The position numbers and the translations under genes are program-made. A stretch of 64,000 bases of DNA from Bacillota bacterium (GTDB taxonomy: Bacteria; Bacillota; Sulfobacillia; Sulfobacillales; Sulfobacillaceae): NCBI GenBank assembly GCA_026627065.1, contig JAPNUO010000003.1, positions 248,001 to 312,000 on the forward strand. Reading direction: 5' to 3'. The notes under the pieces were generated by a model that was not told the DNA's origin, made no database searches, and saw nothing but the letters and a program-made list of their open reading frames with translations. Shown here in pieces: positions 23,940 to 32,731 of the stretch (position 1 is its first letter; every line of letters starts with the position of its first letter).

Positions 23940-25403
23940 ATGGCAACCGTATCGGACGCGCACGATTGGAGAGGGGAAGTCATTCAAGCCTTAAAGGCCC
24001 AACGGTGGCAAGAGGCGGTGGATCTGGCGAAGGAGCGGGTTACGGCCAACCCGGCGGAGGCCCAGGCGTGGGTGTTTTTAGGGGAGGCCCTGGAGCACAT
24101 GGGCGAGCGTGCTGGCGCCTGGCGCTGCTATGACCGCGGCTGGATGCTGGATCCGCAGGCGGCCTGGGCGCCGGCCGTCGAAGCGCGGTTTCAGGATGTG
24201 CGGGGAAAGACCGGACCGGAGTGGGTAGAAGCGCTGCTGACCGTCCCGCGCGTACGGGTGGTGGGCGCTATTCTTGCCAAAAACGAGGCGGACAACATCA
24301 AGCGCTGCGTAGAGGCGCTGCTCCCTGCCGTCGACGCCGTGTTTGTGGCCGATACGGGATCGACGGACGGCACCCAGGAGATCGCCCGACAAGCCGGGGC
24401 CACCGTCATCGAGGTGCCGTGGGAAGACGATTTTGGGAAGGCGCGGAGCAGCCTCGATGATCACCTGGGCACCGAGGGGTGGGTGCTCTGGGTGGACGCC
24501 GACGAGTTTTTGCGCGCGGACGACGTGCACGTGCCGCGTACGGTGGCAGGCCTTTACGACCAGTTCGATCCGCCCATGCTGCTTCGGTTTGTGCAAGTCA
24601 ACCACTTGGGCAACATCGTCGACCCCAACTACGACACGACGCGGATGTTTCCCCTGGGCAAGGGGCTCACCTGGCGCGGGCGGATTCACGAACAGGTGAC
24701 AGGGGTCAATGGACCCATGCGCATCCAGCGGGGCGCCGTGCGCATTCGCGTGGACCACTGGGGCTATGAACGGGCGGTGATGGAGCAGCGCGACAAGTTT
24801 TCCCGAAACATTCGGCTTTTGCGGGCGTGGACCCAGGACGAGCCCGAGAATGCGGCGGCCTGGGGCTTTTTAGGACGCGACCTCTTCATTTCTGGGGCGG
24901 TGGAAGAGGCGGTTAACGCCCTCTATCAGGCCGAGCGTCTGGGCCAGCGCGACCGCAATTACGCGCGACTGCCGGAAGTGCGCGCGGTCCTCTGCGAAGC
25001 CTTGGTGCGCCTAAAGCGCCTCGAGGAGGCGCGAGTGGTGGCGGAGCGGACGACCCAGGACGCGCCCGATTTCCCCACAGGCTGGTACTGGAAAGGGCAT
25101 ATTGCCCTCCTGCAGGCCAACGAAGCCATGCAAACCGCGATTACGGCGAGCCGCCGCGTGCGGGAACTGGCGCCCCGCTACCGCGGCCTGGTGTCGGTCA
25201 ACCCCGACATTCCGCAGTTTCTGGCGCCGGTGACGGAGGCCGATGCGCTTAAGATGGCGGGGCAATGGGAGGCGGCGCTGGCGCTCTATGAACAGGCGAG
25301 CCGCGTCAAGCCTGACCATCCCGGCGTGCGCCAACAGATTGCCACGTTGACCGAGCGGGCCCGCAAGATCGCGAGCCGCTATCCCGAATCCAGCGCACAC
25401 TAA
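23940..25403 (+). CDS. Family 2 glycosyltransferase flanked by TPR repeats
   Basis: 487 residues. The N-terminal 80 residues form tetratricopeptide helices (WQEAVDLAKERVTANPAEAQAWVFLGEALEHMGERAGAWRCYDRG-type repeat). A GT2 domain follows (about 105-290): ILAKNEADNIKRCVEALLP, DTGSTDGTQEIA and the DxD-type metal site VDADEF. The C-terminal third is again TPR-like. This arrangement is known in soluble O-/N-linked protein or spore-coat glycosyltransferases. ATG at 23940 follows AAGGAG; the longer frame from 23883 has no ribosome-binding site. Third glycosyltransferase in the surface-protein region. Confidence 0.85.
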   Translation: MATVSDAHDWRGEVIQALKAQRWQEAVDLAKERVTANPAEAQAWVFLGEALEHMGERAGAWRCYDRGWMLDPQAAWAPAVEARFQDVRGKTGPEWVEALLTVPRVRVVGAILAKNEADNIKRCVEALLPAVDAVFVADTGSTDGTQEIARQAGATVIEVPWEDDFGKARSSLDDHLGTEGWVLWVDADEFLRADDVHVPRTVAGLYDQFDPPMLLRFVQVNHLGNIVDPNYDTTRMFPLGKGLTWRGRIHEQVTGVNGPMRIQRGAVRIRVDHWGYERAVMEQRDKFSRNIRLLRAWTQDEPENAAAWGFLGRDLFISGAVEEAVNALYQAERLGQRDRNYARLPEVRAVLCEALVRLKRLEEARVVAERTTQDAPDFPTGWYWKGHIALLQANEAMQTAITASRRVRELAPRYRGLVSVNPDIPQFLAPVTEADALKMAGQWEAALALYEQASRVKPDHPGVRQQIATLTERARKIASRYPESSAH

Positions 25404-25422
25404 GGGCGAGGCCTTTTGAGAG

Positions 25423-25447
25423 GCGCCGGCCAAGGCCGGCGCTTTTT
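25423..25447 (+). terminator. Rho-independent terminator, first of a tandem pair
   Basis: Perfect 8-bp GC stem (25423-25430 with 25435-25442), loop CAAG, then five Ts. Confidence 0.9.
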
Positions 25448-25477
25448 CTAAGAGCGATACGGGCGCTGTGGGCGGGG

Positions 25478-25506
25478 CGGCGTGCGCCAAACGCGCACGC
25501 CGTTTT
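25478..25506 (+). terminator. Rho-independent terminator, second of a tandem pair
   Basis: Perfect 10-bp stem (25478-25487 with 25493-25502), loop CAAAC, then four Ts. It lies 30 bases after the first terminator. Nothing else is visible in 25507-25645. Confidence 0.8.
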
Positions 25507-25649
25507 CTCATGGTTTGCTCTCTATCCGGTGCGATATTTGCTGCCTTTCCCCGAGGCGATTTATAGGCACTGGCTAACATGGCCTACGCGTGGCGACTCC
25601 CGTTGCCGGAGATTTCTTCGGGGCGCCGTTCCCTATCAATTACTCTCTG

Positions 25650-25658
25650 TGGTAAAGT
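25650..25658 (+). promoter_or_regulatory. Extended -10 promoter of the MarR-ABC exporter operon
   Basis: TGGTAAAGT, 29 bases before the GTG at 25688. Confidence 0.4.
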
Positions 25659-25687
25659 ACTAGTGAGGCTAGCGAAAGGAAGACGCC

Positions 25688-26155
25688 GTGAACTCTGAAG
25701 AATTTTCCGAATTGGACCACCATTGGCAAACCGTCCAACGGTATCTGCGGACCCGCACGCGCCGGGGCATCCGGGAACAGATCGGGGCGGGCATCGAGGT
25801 GGCCGGGTTTCAAATTTTAGGGCAGCTCGTGCGCCGAGGGCCGCTGGCGCCGTCGGACCTGGCCTCTTGCTTCGATGTGCGGAGCAGTACGATGACGAGC
25901 CAGCTGGATCGCCTGGAGGAGGCGGGCTTGGTGCTCCGCGAGCCGGTTCCCGACGGCGGTTCGCGCATTAAGGTCATGGCAACGCCCAAAGGCGTTGAGG
26001 CATACGAGCGGTACCGCCGTCTCCGGCGGGAGATTCTGCAAGATCTGTTAGGACACCTCAGCGCCGATGACCAGCAGCGCTTGGCCGATTTATATCAGCG
26101 GCTGGCGGACGGCATTGAGGCGGAACGGGAGAAAGCCCGCCGCGCGGGCGAATAG
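25688..26155 (+). CDS. MarR-family transcriptional regulator
   Basis: 155 residues, GTG start after AAAGGAAG. The winged-helix core covers about residues 45-105: LAPSDLASCFDVRSSTMTSQLDRLEEAGLV as the DNA-recognition unit, then the wing LREPVPDGGSRIKVMATPKG. The wing is DGGSR-I rather than the usual DRR. It lies 13 bases ahead of an ABC exporter, so it probably represses that pump and itself. This is the second MarR-efflux pair in the window. Confidence 0.88.
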   Translation: MNSEEFSELDHHWQTVQRYLRTRTRRGIREQIGAGIEVAGFQILGQLVRRGPLAPSDLASCFDVRSSTMTSQLDRLEEAGLVLREPVPDGGSRIKVMATPKGVEAYERYRRLRREILQDLLGHLSADDQQRLADLYQRLADGIEAEREKARRAGE

Positions 26156-26168
26156 GAGGGCGAATCGG

Positions 26169-28040
26169 ATGGGCATGCACGGCATGCGGTTCATGTGGGA
26201 GCAGCGGCGATCGCTCAGTTACTTGGAGAGCGGCGAACGGCCGACGAAAGAGACGGCGCGCCGATTACTGCGGACGCTCTGGCCCCATCGGGTGAAGATT
26301 GCCGGGGTGATGGCGCTGACCATTGTGACGGTAGCGATCGGGCTGGTGCCGCCGCTCCTCATCCGCGCCATCATCGACACCGCCATTGCCCGCCACAACC
26401 TGGGGCTGCTTTGGTGGTTGGCGCTGGGGATGGTCGCCTTTCCCACGGCAGGGGCTATCGGGTCGCTAGGCCAAAACTACTTAAATGCGGTGGTCAGCCA
26501 GTCGCTCATTCACGATCTTCGCACCGCCATGTACGAGCACGGCCAGCGCCTCGGCATCAGCTTCTTTACCCGCACTCCGGGCGGGGAGATTCATTCGCGC
26601 CTCATCAACGACCTCAATTCCGTGCAGCAGGTTATGAACACGACCCTCACCGGGTTGTTCGTCAATGCCATCCAGCTGGTGCTGACGTTGGGCACCATGT
26701 TTGTGATCAACTGGGAGCTGGCCCTGGCGGCTATGCTGGTGTTGCCGGCGTTTGCCCTTCCCGTGCTGAGCTACGGCAAGAAAACCTACGAGGCGCTCAA
26801 CCGTCGGCAGGAGGCGCTGTCCCGACTTACCGGCCATTTAGAGGAGACGCTTACCCTGTCGGGCATCATTGTGGTCAAGAGCTTCGGGGCCCGGCGGCGG
26901 GAGGCCGACCGGTTCCGCGCCTTCAGCGAGGATGTGCGGGTGAAGTCCATCCGCTACAGTATGGTCGGCCAATGGCTGAACCTGGTGGTGAAGGTCTTTT
27001 CGGCCTTGGGGCCCGCCCTGCTGTACGGGCTGGGCGGGTACCTCGTGATCCAGCATCAGACCCAGCTGGGCACGGTGGTGGCCTTTTCCTCCTACCTGGG
27101 GCAACTCTATAGCCCCGCCTCGTCGCTGGCTGGCAGCAACACCTCCTTGATTGGCGGCTTGGCCCTGTTCGACCGCATTTTCCGCTTCCTCGACCTGCCC
27201 GTCGACGTGCCGGAGCCCACGACCCCCGCGACGCTGGCGGTCACCCCGGGCGTCACGCCGCTGAGCCTCGCCTTTCGCGATGTGCGCTTTAGCTACAAGG
27301 CCGGCGAGGAGGTGTTGCACGGGATCAGCTTTGAGGCGCGGTCGGGCGAGCTGACCGCCATCGTCGGGCCCTCCGGCGCGGGAAAGAGCACGATTCTCTC
27401 GCTGGCGGCCCGCTTTTACGATCCCCAGGAGGGCACGGTGACCCTCGCGGGGCTGCCGCTGACCACCTTGCCTGAAGAGACGCTGCGGCGGGCGATTTCC
27501 GTCGTCACCCAGGAGCTGTTTCTCTTTCACACCACACTGGAGGAGAATATCCGCTATGGCCGCCCGGAGGCGACCGACGAGGAGGTCTGGGAAGCGGTGA
27601 GGGCGGCCCAGCTGGAGGATCTGGTCGCCTCCATGCCCCAGGGGCTCCAAACCGTCGTGGGCGAGCGCGGATACCGCCTGTCGGGCGGAGAAAAGCAGCG
27701 CGTCGCCATTGCCCGGGCCATCTTGCGCAACCCGAGCGTGCTCTTGCTGGACGAAGCCACCAGTTCGCTCGACAGCCACGCCGAGCGTTTGATTCAAGAA
27801 GCCCTGCAGCGGTTGTTTTTGGGGCGCACGGTCATCGCGATTGCGCACCGGCTGTCCACCATTCTGCAGGCCCACCAGATCTTGGTGGTGGAAAGCGGGC
27901 AAATTGTGGAGCGCGGCCGCCACGCCGAGCTTTTGCGGCGCAATGGGTTGTATGCCCGCCTGTATCACGAGCAGTTTGACCCGGGCCTTCAACCCGAGGA
28001 AGCGCTTCGCGCCGAAGCGCGGGCGCGCGGGCCGCGATAG
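26169..28040 (+). CDS. ABC exporter, fused membrane and ATPase domains (MsbA/MdlB type)
   Basis: 623 residues: an N-terminal six-helix transmembrane domain (about 55-345) and a C-terminal nucleotide-binding domain. Walker A GPSGAGKST near residue 400, Q-loop VVTQELFLF, signature LSGGEKQR near 503, Walker B VLLLDEATSSLD near 525 and the H-loop IAHRLST are all intact. It should function as a homodimer or half of a heterodimer, exporting lipids or drugs. ATG at 26169 has GGAGGGCG upstream; the 34-codon upstream extension overlaps the MarR gene and lacks a ribosome-binding site. Confidence 0.92.
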   Translation: MGMHGMRFMWEQRRSLSYLESGERPTKETARRLLRTLWPHRVKIAGVMALTIVTVAIGLVPPLLIRAIIDTAIARHNLGLLWWLALGMVAFPTAGAIGSLGQNYLNAVVSQSLIHDLRTAMYEHGQRLGISFFTRTPGGEIHSRLINDLNSVQQVMNTTLTGLFVNAIQLVLTLGTMFVINWELALAAMLVLPAFALPVLSYGKKTYEALNRRQEALSRLTGHLEETLTLSGIIVVKSFGARRREADRFRAFSEDVRVKSIRYSMVGQWLNLVVKVFSALGPALLYGLGGYLVIQHQTQLGTVVAFSSYLGQLYSPASSLAGSNTSLIGGLALFDRIFRFLDLPVDVPEPTTPATLAVTPGVTPLSLAFRDVRFSYKAGEEVLHGISFEARSGELTAIVGPSGAGKSTILSLAARFYDPQEGTVTLAGLPLTTLPEETLRRAISVVTQELFLFHTTLEENIRYGRPEATDEEVWEAVRAAQLEDLVASMPQGLQTVVGERGYRLSGGEKQRVAIARAILRNPSVLLLDEATSSLDSHAERLIQEALQRLFLGRTVIAIAHRLSTILQAHQILVVESGQIVERGRHAELLRRNGLYARLYHEQFDPGLQPEEALRAEARARGPR

Positions 28041-28225
28041 GCGGGGGCGGGGCGCCGTTACCTAGCCCTCGCCTGAAAGAAAGATCATTGGTGCTGCTTT
28101 ACCTTCCAAGGGTTTTTCCCTATGATGGCAAGGGAAGCGTCATTGATTTCCCGGGTAGGGATGCCTTTTTACATAAATAAGAATATCTGTTCACGGATGA
28201 GAACTCGCGTGAGGGGGGTCGGGCC

Positions 28226-29002
28226 ATGCGACTGAAGGACAAGGCTTGCGTCGTCACCGGCGGAGCCTCCGGGATTGGAGAGGCCATTACCGCGCTGTTT
28301 GCCAAAGAGGGCGGCAAGGTGGCGGTGGTGGACGTGGATGCGGCCAACGGCGAGCGGGTGGTGAACGCGGTTAAGGCCGCAGGCGGCGAGGCGGTGCTGA
28401 TTCGGGCGGACATTGCCGAGGAGGCGGAGGCTCGCCGCGCGGTAGAGGAAGCCGTGAGGGCGTTTGGTCGGGTGGATGTGCTGGTCAACAACGCTGGCGT
28501 GAGCGCCGTGGGCGATGTGGCCGCGTGCGCTCCCGAGGACTGGGACCGGGTGATGCGGGTCAACGTCCGCGGCGTCTACCTGATGAGCCACTTCGCGGTG
28601 CCCGTCATGCGCCAACAAGGCTTCGGGACTATTATAAATATGTCGTCGACCATAGCCGTGATTGGGCTTCAGGCTCGGGCCGCGTATGCCGCCAGCAAAG
28701 GCGCCGTGCTCGCTTTAACGCGGGCCATGGCGGCCGACCACTCGCACGAGAACATTCGCGTGGCGGCCATCTTGCCGGGCACCGTGTACACCCCGTTTGT
28801 GGAAGGGTACTTAAAGCGCCACTATGCGGAGGACATGGCGGGAGCCATCGAGAATCTTAAGCGGCGGCAGCTGAATCACGAGCTGATGACGCCCGAGGAT
28901 GTCGCCTACGCGGCGCTCTACCTGGCGTCCGACGAGGCGCGCTTCGCGCTCGGCACCGCCCTCGTGATTGACGGCGGCGTGTCGGCGGCCAAAGTGTTTT
29001 AA
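28226..29002 (+). CDS. Short-chain dehydrogenase/reductase, probable sugar-acid dehydrogenase
   Basis: 258 residues, classical SDR. The cofactor motif TGGASGIG (residues 11-18), D at the end of the second strand (VVDVDA, pointing to NAD rather than NADP), NNAG (about 88-91), catalytic Ser in NMSST, and YAASK (about 153-157) are all present. The segment LPGTVYTPF after the sixth strand resembles 2-keto-3-deoxy-L-fuconate/rhamnonate dehydrogenases. ATG at 28226 follows GAGGGGGG. It heads an operon with an FAH-family hydrolase and LutABC, which supports oxidation of a 2-keto-3-deoxy sugar acid to the 2,4-diketo acid. Exact substrate is inferred. Confidence 0.85.
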   Translation: MRLKDKACVVTGGASGIGEAITALFAKEGGKVAVVDVDAANGERVVNAVKAAGGEAVLIRADIAEEAEARRAVEEAVRAFGRVDVLVNNAGVSAVGDVAACAPEDWDRVMRVNVRGVYLMSHFAVPVMRQQGFGTIINMSSTIAVIGLQARAAYAASKGAVLALTRAMAADHSHENIRVAAILPGTVYTPFVEGYLKRHYAEDMAGAIENLKRRQLNHELMTPEDVAYAALYLASDEARFALGTALVIDGGVSAAKVF

Positions 29003-29026
29003 GCGACTGTTAAGGGAGGAATTCAT

Positions 29027-29911
29027 ACGAAACTGGCAACAGCTCTCGTACAAGGACAAGAAGCGCTGGTGTGGGTGACCGACGCCGGCATCTTTCGCGT
29101 GGCGGACATGGCGCGGGCGCAAGGAGCCGCCGGCGCCTATCAGACGATTGACCCGGTGCTGGCTGACCCGGCCTTGATGAACCGCGTGCAGGAGTGGTCG
29201 GCCAAGATCGCCTCGGCGGGGCTCAACCCGGTGACGCCGACTCGCTGGCTGGCGCCGGTGCCGCGGCCGTCAAAAATTGTGTGCGTGGGGCTTAACTACC
29301 GCCCTCATGTGGCAGAATCGAAGCAGCAACTCCCCACCCATCCGGTCTTATTTAACAAGTACCAAACCTCGGTGCGCGGGTCGGGCGATACCGTCCGCCC
29401 TCCCAAGGACGCCGCCAACCTGGATTACGAAGCCGAGCTGGTCATTGTCATGGGGCGGACGGCGCGCAACGTCCCGGAAGCGGCGGCGCTGGATTATGTC
29501 CTGGGCTACTGCAACGGCAACGACATTTCCGCGCGCGACCTCCAGTTTCGCAGCGGCCAGTGGCTCTTAGGGAAGGCGTGCGACGGATTTGGCCCCATGG
29601 GTCCGTATGTGGTGACCGCGGATGAGGTGCCGAATCCCAACAACCTGGAAATCCGCGGGTTTCGGAACGACGAGGTCGTGCAGCACTCCAATACCCGGGA
29701 AATGATTTTTGACTGCCGGGAACTCATTAGCTATATTTCCCGCTACATCACGCTGGAGCCGGGGGACGTGATCTTTACGGGGACGCCGGAAGGGGTCATC
29801 CAAGGCATGCCGGAAAGCGAGCAGCGCTGGCTGCAGCCGGGCGAGACGTTGGCCGTGGAAATCGAGGGGCTGGGCCGCCTGACCAACACCATCGGTACCC
29901 CCGAGGAGTAG
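29027..29911 (+). CDS. Fumarylacetoacetate hydrolase family protein; probable ACG start
   Basis: 294 residues if started at 29027. The C-terminal FAH domain is complete: KIVCVGLNYRPHVAES, the metal ligands E-x-E (DYEAELVIVMG) and D (NDISARDLQ), KACDGFGPMGP and GDVIFTGTPEGV. Family members hydrolyse or isomerise 2,4-diketo acids; a diketo-3-deoxy-L-rhamnonate/fuconate hydrolase would give pyruvate and L-lactate, the substrate of the LutABC genes that follow. GGGAGGA lies six bases before an in-frame ACG, which begins TKLATALVQGQEALVWV, an N terminus typical of the family with Met replaced. The next usable start, GTG at 29069, cuts off this strand and has no good ribosome-binding site. Confidence 0.85.
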   Translation, partial: TKLATALVQGQEALVWVTDAGIFRVADMARAQGAAGAYQTIDPVLADPALMNRVQEWSAKIASAGLNPVTPTRWLAPVPRPSKIVCVGLNYRPHVAESKQQLPTHPVLFNKYQTSVRGSGDTVRPPKDAANLDYEAELVIVMGRTARNVPEAAALDYVLGYCNGNDISARDLQFRSGQWLLGKACDGFGPMGPYVVTADEVPNPNNLEIRGFRNDEVVQHSNTREMIFDCRELISYISRYITLEPGDVIFTGTPEGVIQGMPESEQRWLQPGETLAVEIEGLGRLTNTIGTPEE

Positions 29912-29913
29912 CC

Positions 29914-30696
29914 ATGGCGCGCGTACGCCTGTTTGTGACCTGCATGGTGGACGCCTTTCGGCCCGACGTCGGGCGGGCTGCCGTGGCGGTGCTGGAGCAG
30001 CAAGGCGATGAGGTCGACTGTCCCCTCGGCCAGACCTGCTGCGGTCAATTTGCGTATAACGCCGGATATCGCCGGGAAGCCGCCCAGCTGGCCCGGCACT
30101 TTGTCGAGATCTTTGAGCAGGACAGCTCGCCCATTGTCGCCTTGTCGGGCTCTTGCGCCGCCATGGTCATCCACCATTATCCCGCCCTTTTGCGGGAAAC
30201 GGCTATTGAGGAACGGGGGGCGGTCCTGGAAGCGGAGGGCTGGGCGGAGCGCGCCCGCGCCGTGGGGTCCCGCGTCAGAGAGTTCTCCCAGTGGCTGGGC
30301 GGCAGGGCCTCGGCGGAGAGTCCGACTGCGGGCGTGCGGGGGCGGGTCGCGCTGCACCAGGGGTGTCACATGCGCCGCATTCTGAAGGAGGAACAGCAGC
30401 CCAAGGCCCTCTTAGAAGAGGCCGGGTACGAGGTGGTGGAGCTGCCGGACAGCGACCAATGCTGCGGGTTTGGCGGCACCTACAGCATGACCGAGTGGCG
30501 CGTCTCCACCGCGCTGGCCGATGCCAAAATCGCGGCCTTCCGGCGGGCTGAGGCCGAGGGGGCCAGCGCTTTGGTGAGCGCCGACCTCGGGTGTCTTTTG
30601 CACCTCGGCGGGCGGTTCCGCCGCCTGGGGGCGCCGGATCCCACGCGCCATGTGGCGGAAATCCTGGCTGCCGACGCAAAGGAGGCAGGAGGGTGA
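29914..30696 (+). CDS. lutA: L-lactate utilisation protein LutA, CCG-domain iron-sulfur subunit
   Basis: 260 residues with the two cysteine-rich CCG domains of LutA/LldE/GlpC-type subunits: TCCGQFAYNAG (about 44-54) and DQCCGFGGTYS (about 184-194), which ligate a 4Fe-4S centre. LutA works with LutB and LutC in the cytoplasmic oxidation of L-lactate to pyruvate. The ATG is two bases after the FAH stop and GAGGAG lies within that stop region. The stop overlaps the lutB start. Confidence 0.9.
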   Translation: MARVRLFVTCMVDAFRPDVGRAAVAVLEQQGDEVDCPLGQTCCGQFAYNAGYRREAAQLARHFVEIFEQDSSPIVALSGSCAAMVIHHYPALLRETAIEERGAVLEAEGWAERARAVGSRVREFSQWLGGRASAESPTAGVRGRVALHQGCHMRRILKEEQQPKALLEEAGYEVVELPDSDQCCGFGGTYSMTEWRVSTALADAKIAAFRRAEAEGASALVSADLGCLLHLGGRFRRLGAPDPTRHVAEILAADAKEAGG

Positions 30697-32132
30697 TAGG
30701 GAAGCTGCCAAGCGATGCGCGTCCGTGGCCGGAGCGGCGCGATGCGGGCTTAGCCAACGCCACCATGCGGGAGACGCTGGGACTGGTGACGCGCCGCTTT
30801 AGTACGGGGAAGCGCCGCGTTTTTTTGGAGGATCCTGCCCAGGACCAAGCCCGCCGGGCGGGCGTGCAGGCCAAGCGGGCGGCGATTGCCGACCTGGACC
30901 GGCTGATTGCCCAGTTTTCTTCCGCCGTGGAAGCCCACGGCGGGGTGGTGCGGCGCGCGGCCACCGCCGAAGAGGCTGTCGAGGCCGTCAAGGCCATCGC
31001 AAGGCAGCATCAGGTCCAGGTGGTGGTCAAGAGCAAGTCCATGCTGACCGAAGAGATTCAGCTCAACCACGGCCTGGAAGCGGCCGGCATCCGTGTGCTG
31101 GAGACCGATTTAGGCGAGTACATCATTCAGCGGGCGCATGAAACCCCTTCCCATATTCTGGCCCCCGCCGCCCACAAAAACCGCGCCCAAATCCGCTCCC
31201 TCTTCGAGACCGACGCCGCGGAGGCCGGCCTTCGCCCGCCTCCTTCCGATGCGGCCGAGACGCTGACCCAGTACGCGCGCGAACGGCTCCGCCGCGAATT
31301 TCTGGAAGCCGGCATGGGCGTCACCGGCGCCAACTTTGGGGTCGCGGAGACGGGCACCGTGGTGCTGGTGACCAACGAAGGCAACGCCGACTTGGTGGCG
31401 AGCCTGCCGCGGGTGCTGGTGACCGTGATGGGGATTGAAAAGCTGGTGGCGCGCTGGGAGGACTTGACGCTCTTAATCCAGCAGCCGGCCATGAACGGGA
31501 TCGGCCAGCGGCTCTCCGCCTACACCACGCTGATCTCCGGCCCGGCCGCGTCGGCGGCCGAGGGGCCCGCGGCCTGGTATGTGGTGCTGGTGGACAACGG
31601 CCGAAGCCGCCTGCGTCAGACGGTCTTTGAAGACGTCTTGAGCTGCATCCGCTGTGGCGCCTGCTTAAACGTGTGTCCAGTCTTTCGGCAGGTCGGGGGG
31701 CATGCGTACGGGAGCGTGTACAGCGGACCCATTGGGGTGGTGGAGACACCGCTATTGACGGATTTTCAGGTGGGCGCCGAGCTTCCCTCGGTGGCCTGCA
31801 CCATGTGCCACGCCTGCCAAGAGGCCTGCCCCATGGACATTCGCCTGGCGGAGCACATTGTCCGCCTGCGGCAGGAAAAGGTGCGCCGGCGCTTGAACCC
31901 CCCCAGCCTGACCGCGAGCTATCACTGGTGGAGCCGCCTTTGGTCGACCCCGGAAGGGTACCGCCGCTCCTTGCGCCTCGCGCGGGCGGTGCAGGGCCTC
32001 TATCGGCGCCAAGGCCGGCTGGTCAATGCGCCCGGCTTGGCGCGCGGATGGTTTCAAACCCGCGACATGCCGCCGGTGGCGAAAGAGACCTTCTTGGAGT
32101 GGTGGGCGCGCCACCGGGGAGGGGCCTCATGA
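30693..32132 (+). CDS. lutB: L-lactate utilisation iron-sulfur protein LutB
   Basis: 479 residues, full length for LutB. The N-terminal LUD domain includes VVVKSKSMLTEEIQLN and the GVTGANFGVAETGTVVLVTNEGN loop. The C-terminal part carries two 4Fe-4S motifs: CIRCGACLNVCPV and CTMCHACQEACPM. The start is a GTG overlapping the lutA stop (GTGA) with AAAGGAGGCAGGAGG upstream. It transfers electrons from lactate in complex with LutA and LutC. Confidence 0.93.
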   Translation: MIGKLPSDARPWPERRDAGLANATMRETLGLVTRRFSTGKRRVFLEDPAQDQARRAGVQAKRAAIADLDRLIAQFSSAVEAHGGVVRRAATAEEAVEAVKAIARQHQVQVVVKSKSMLTEEIQLNHGLEAAGIRVLETDLGEYIIQRAHETPSHILAPAAHKNRAQIRSLFETDAAEAGLRPPPSDAAETLTQYARERLRREFLEAGMGVTGANFGVAETGTVVLVTNEGNADLVASLPRVLVTVMGIEKLVARWEDLTLLIQQPAMNGIGQRLSAYTTLISGPAASAAEGPAAWYVVLVDNGRSRLRQTVFEDVLSCIRCGACLNVCPVFRQVGGHAYGSVYSGPIGVVETPLLTDFQVGAELPSVACTMCHACQEACPMDIRLAEHIVRLRQEKVRRRLNPPSLTASYHWWSRLWSTPEGYRRSLRLARAVQGLYRRQGRLVNAPGLARGWFQTRDMPPVAKETFLEWWARHRGGAS

Positions 32133-32731
32133 CGCGAGAGTGGCGCGACACCTTCCGCGAGCGCTGGGTGGCGCAAGGCGGCCATTTTTACGAAGCGTCC
32201 GACCCAAAGGCGCTGGACAAGGTGTTAAAAACTGCCTGGACTGACCTGGTAGGCGCGCGGTTTCCCGCCGCACGGGTTGTCATATCGCTCCCCGCCGACC
32301 TGAACATGTGGCCCTGGGACGCCTGGCTGAGAGAGGCAGGCGCGTCCGAGGTAGTGCCCTGGGATCCGTCCCGCGACATGCGGGCGCTGGCGGCCGCCGC
32401 GGAGGTCGGCGTGACCGGAGCCCTTTGGCTCGCGGCGGAGACCGGGACGGTGGCGGTGGCGGGAGGGCCGCTGACCGGGCTCTTGCCCACCGTGCTGCCG
32501 CCGGTTCACCTGGTGATTGTCGGGGTGGACGCCTTGGTGCCCACGGTGCAGGAGGGGCTCAGGGCCCTTTATGCTGAGGATGGCTTGCCCCCCATGGTCA
32601 AACTCATCAGCGGACCCAGCATGACGGCCGATATCGAAGGTACCTTGGTGGTGGGCGTGCACGGCCCTGGCCAGGTGGGGGTCATTCTGTACGGGAACAC
32701 GGAAAACGACGGGAAAAAGGAGAGTGCGTGA
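32129..32731 (+). CDS. lutC: L-lactate utilisation protein LutC
   Basis: 200 residues, a single LUD-domain subunit. The family core GVTGALWLAAETGTVAVAGGPLTGLLPTVLPPVHLVIV and the C-terminal SGPSMTADIEGTLVVGVHGPG motif are present. The ATG overlaps the lutB stop (ATGA). The end abuts the esterase gene with no gap, so the operon continues. No LutR-type GntR regulator is nearby; control must come from elsewhere. Confidence 0.92.
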   Translation: MTREWRDTFRERWVAQGGHFYEASDPKALDKVLKTAWTDLVGARFPAARVVISLPADLNMWPWDAWLREAGASEVVPWDPSRDMRALAAAAEVGVTGALWLAAETGTVAVAGGPLTGLLPTVLPPVHLVIVGVDALVPTVQEGLRALYAEDGLPPMVKLISGPSMTADIEGTLVVGVHGPGQVGVILYGNTENDGKKESA

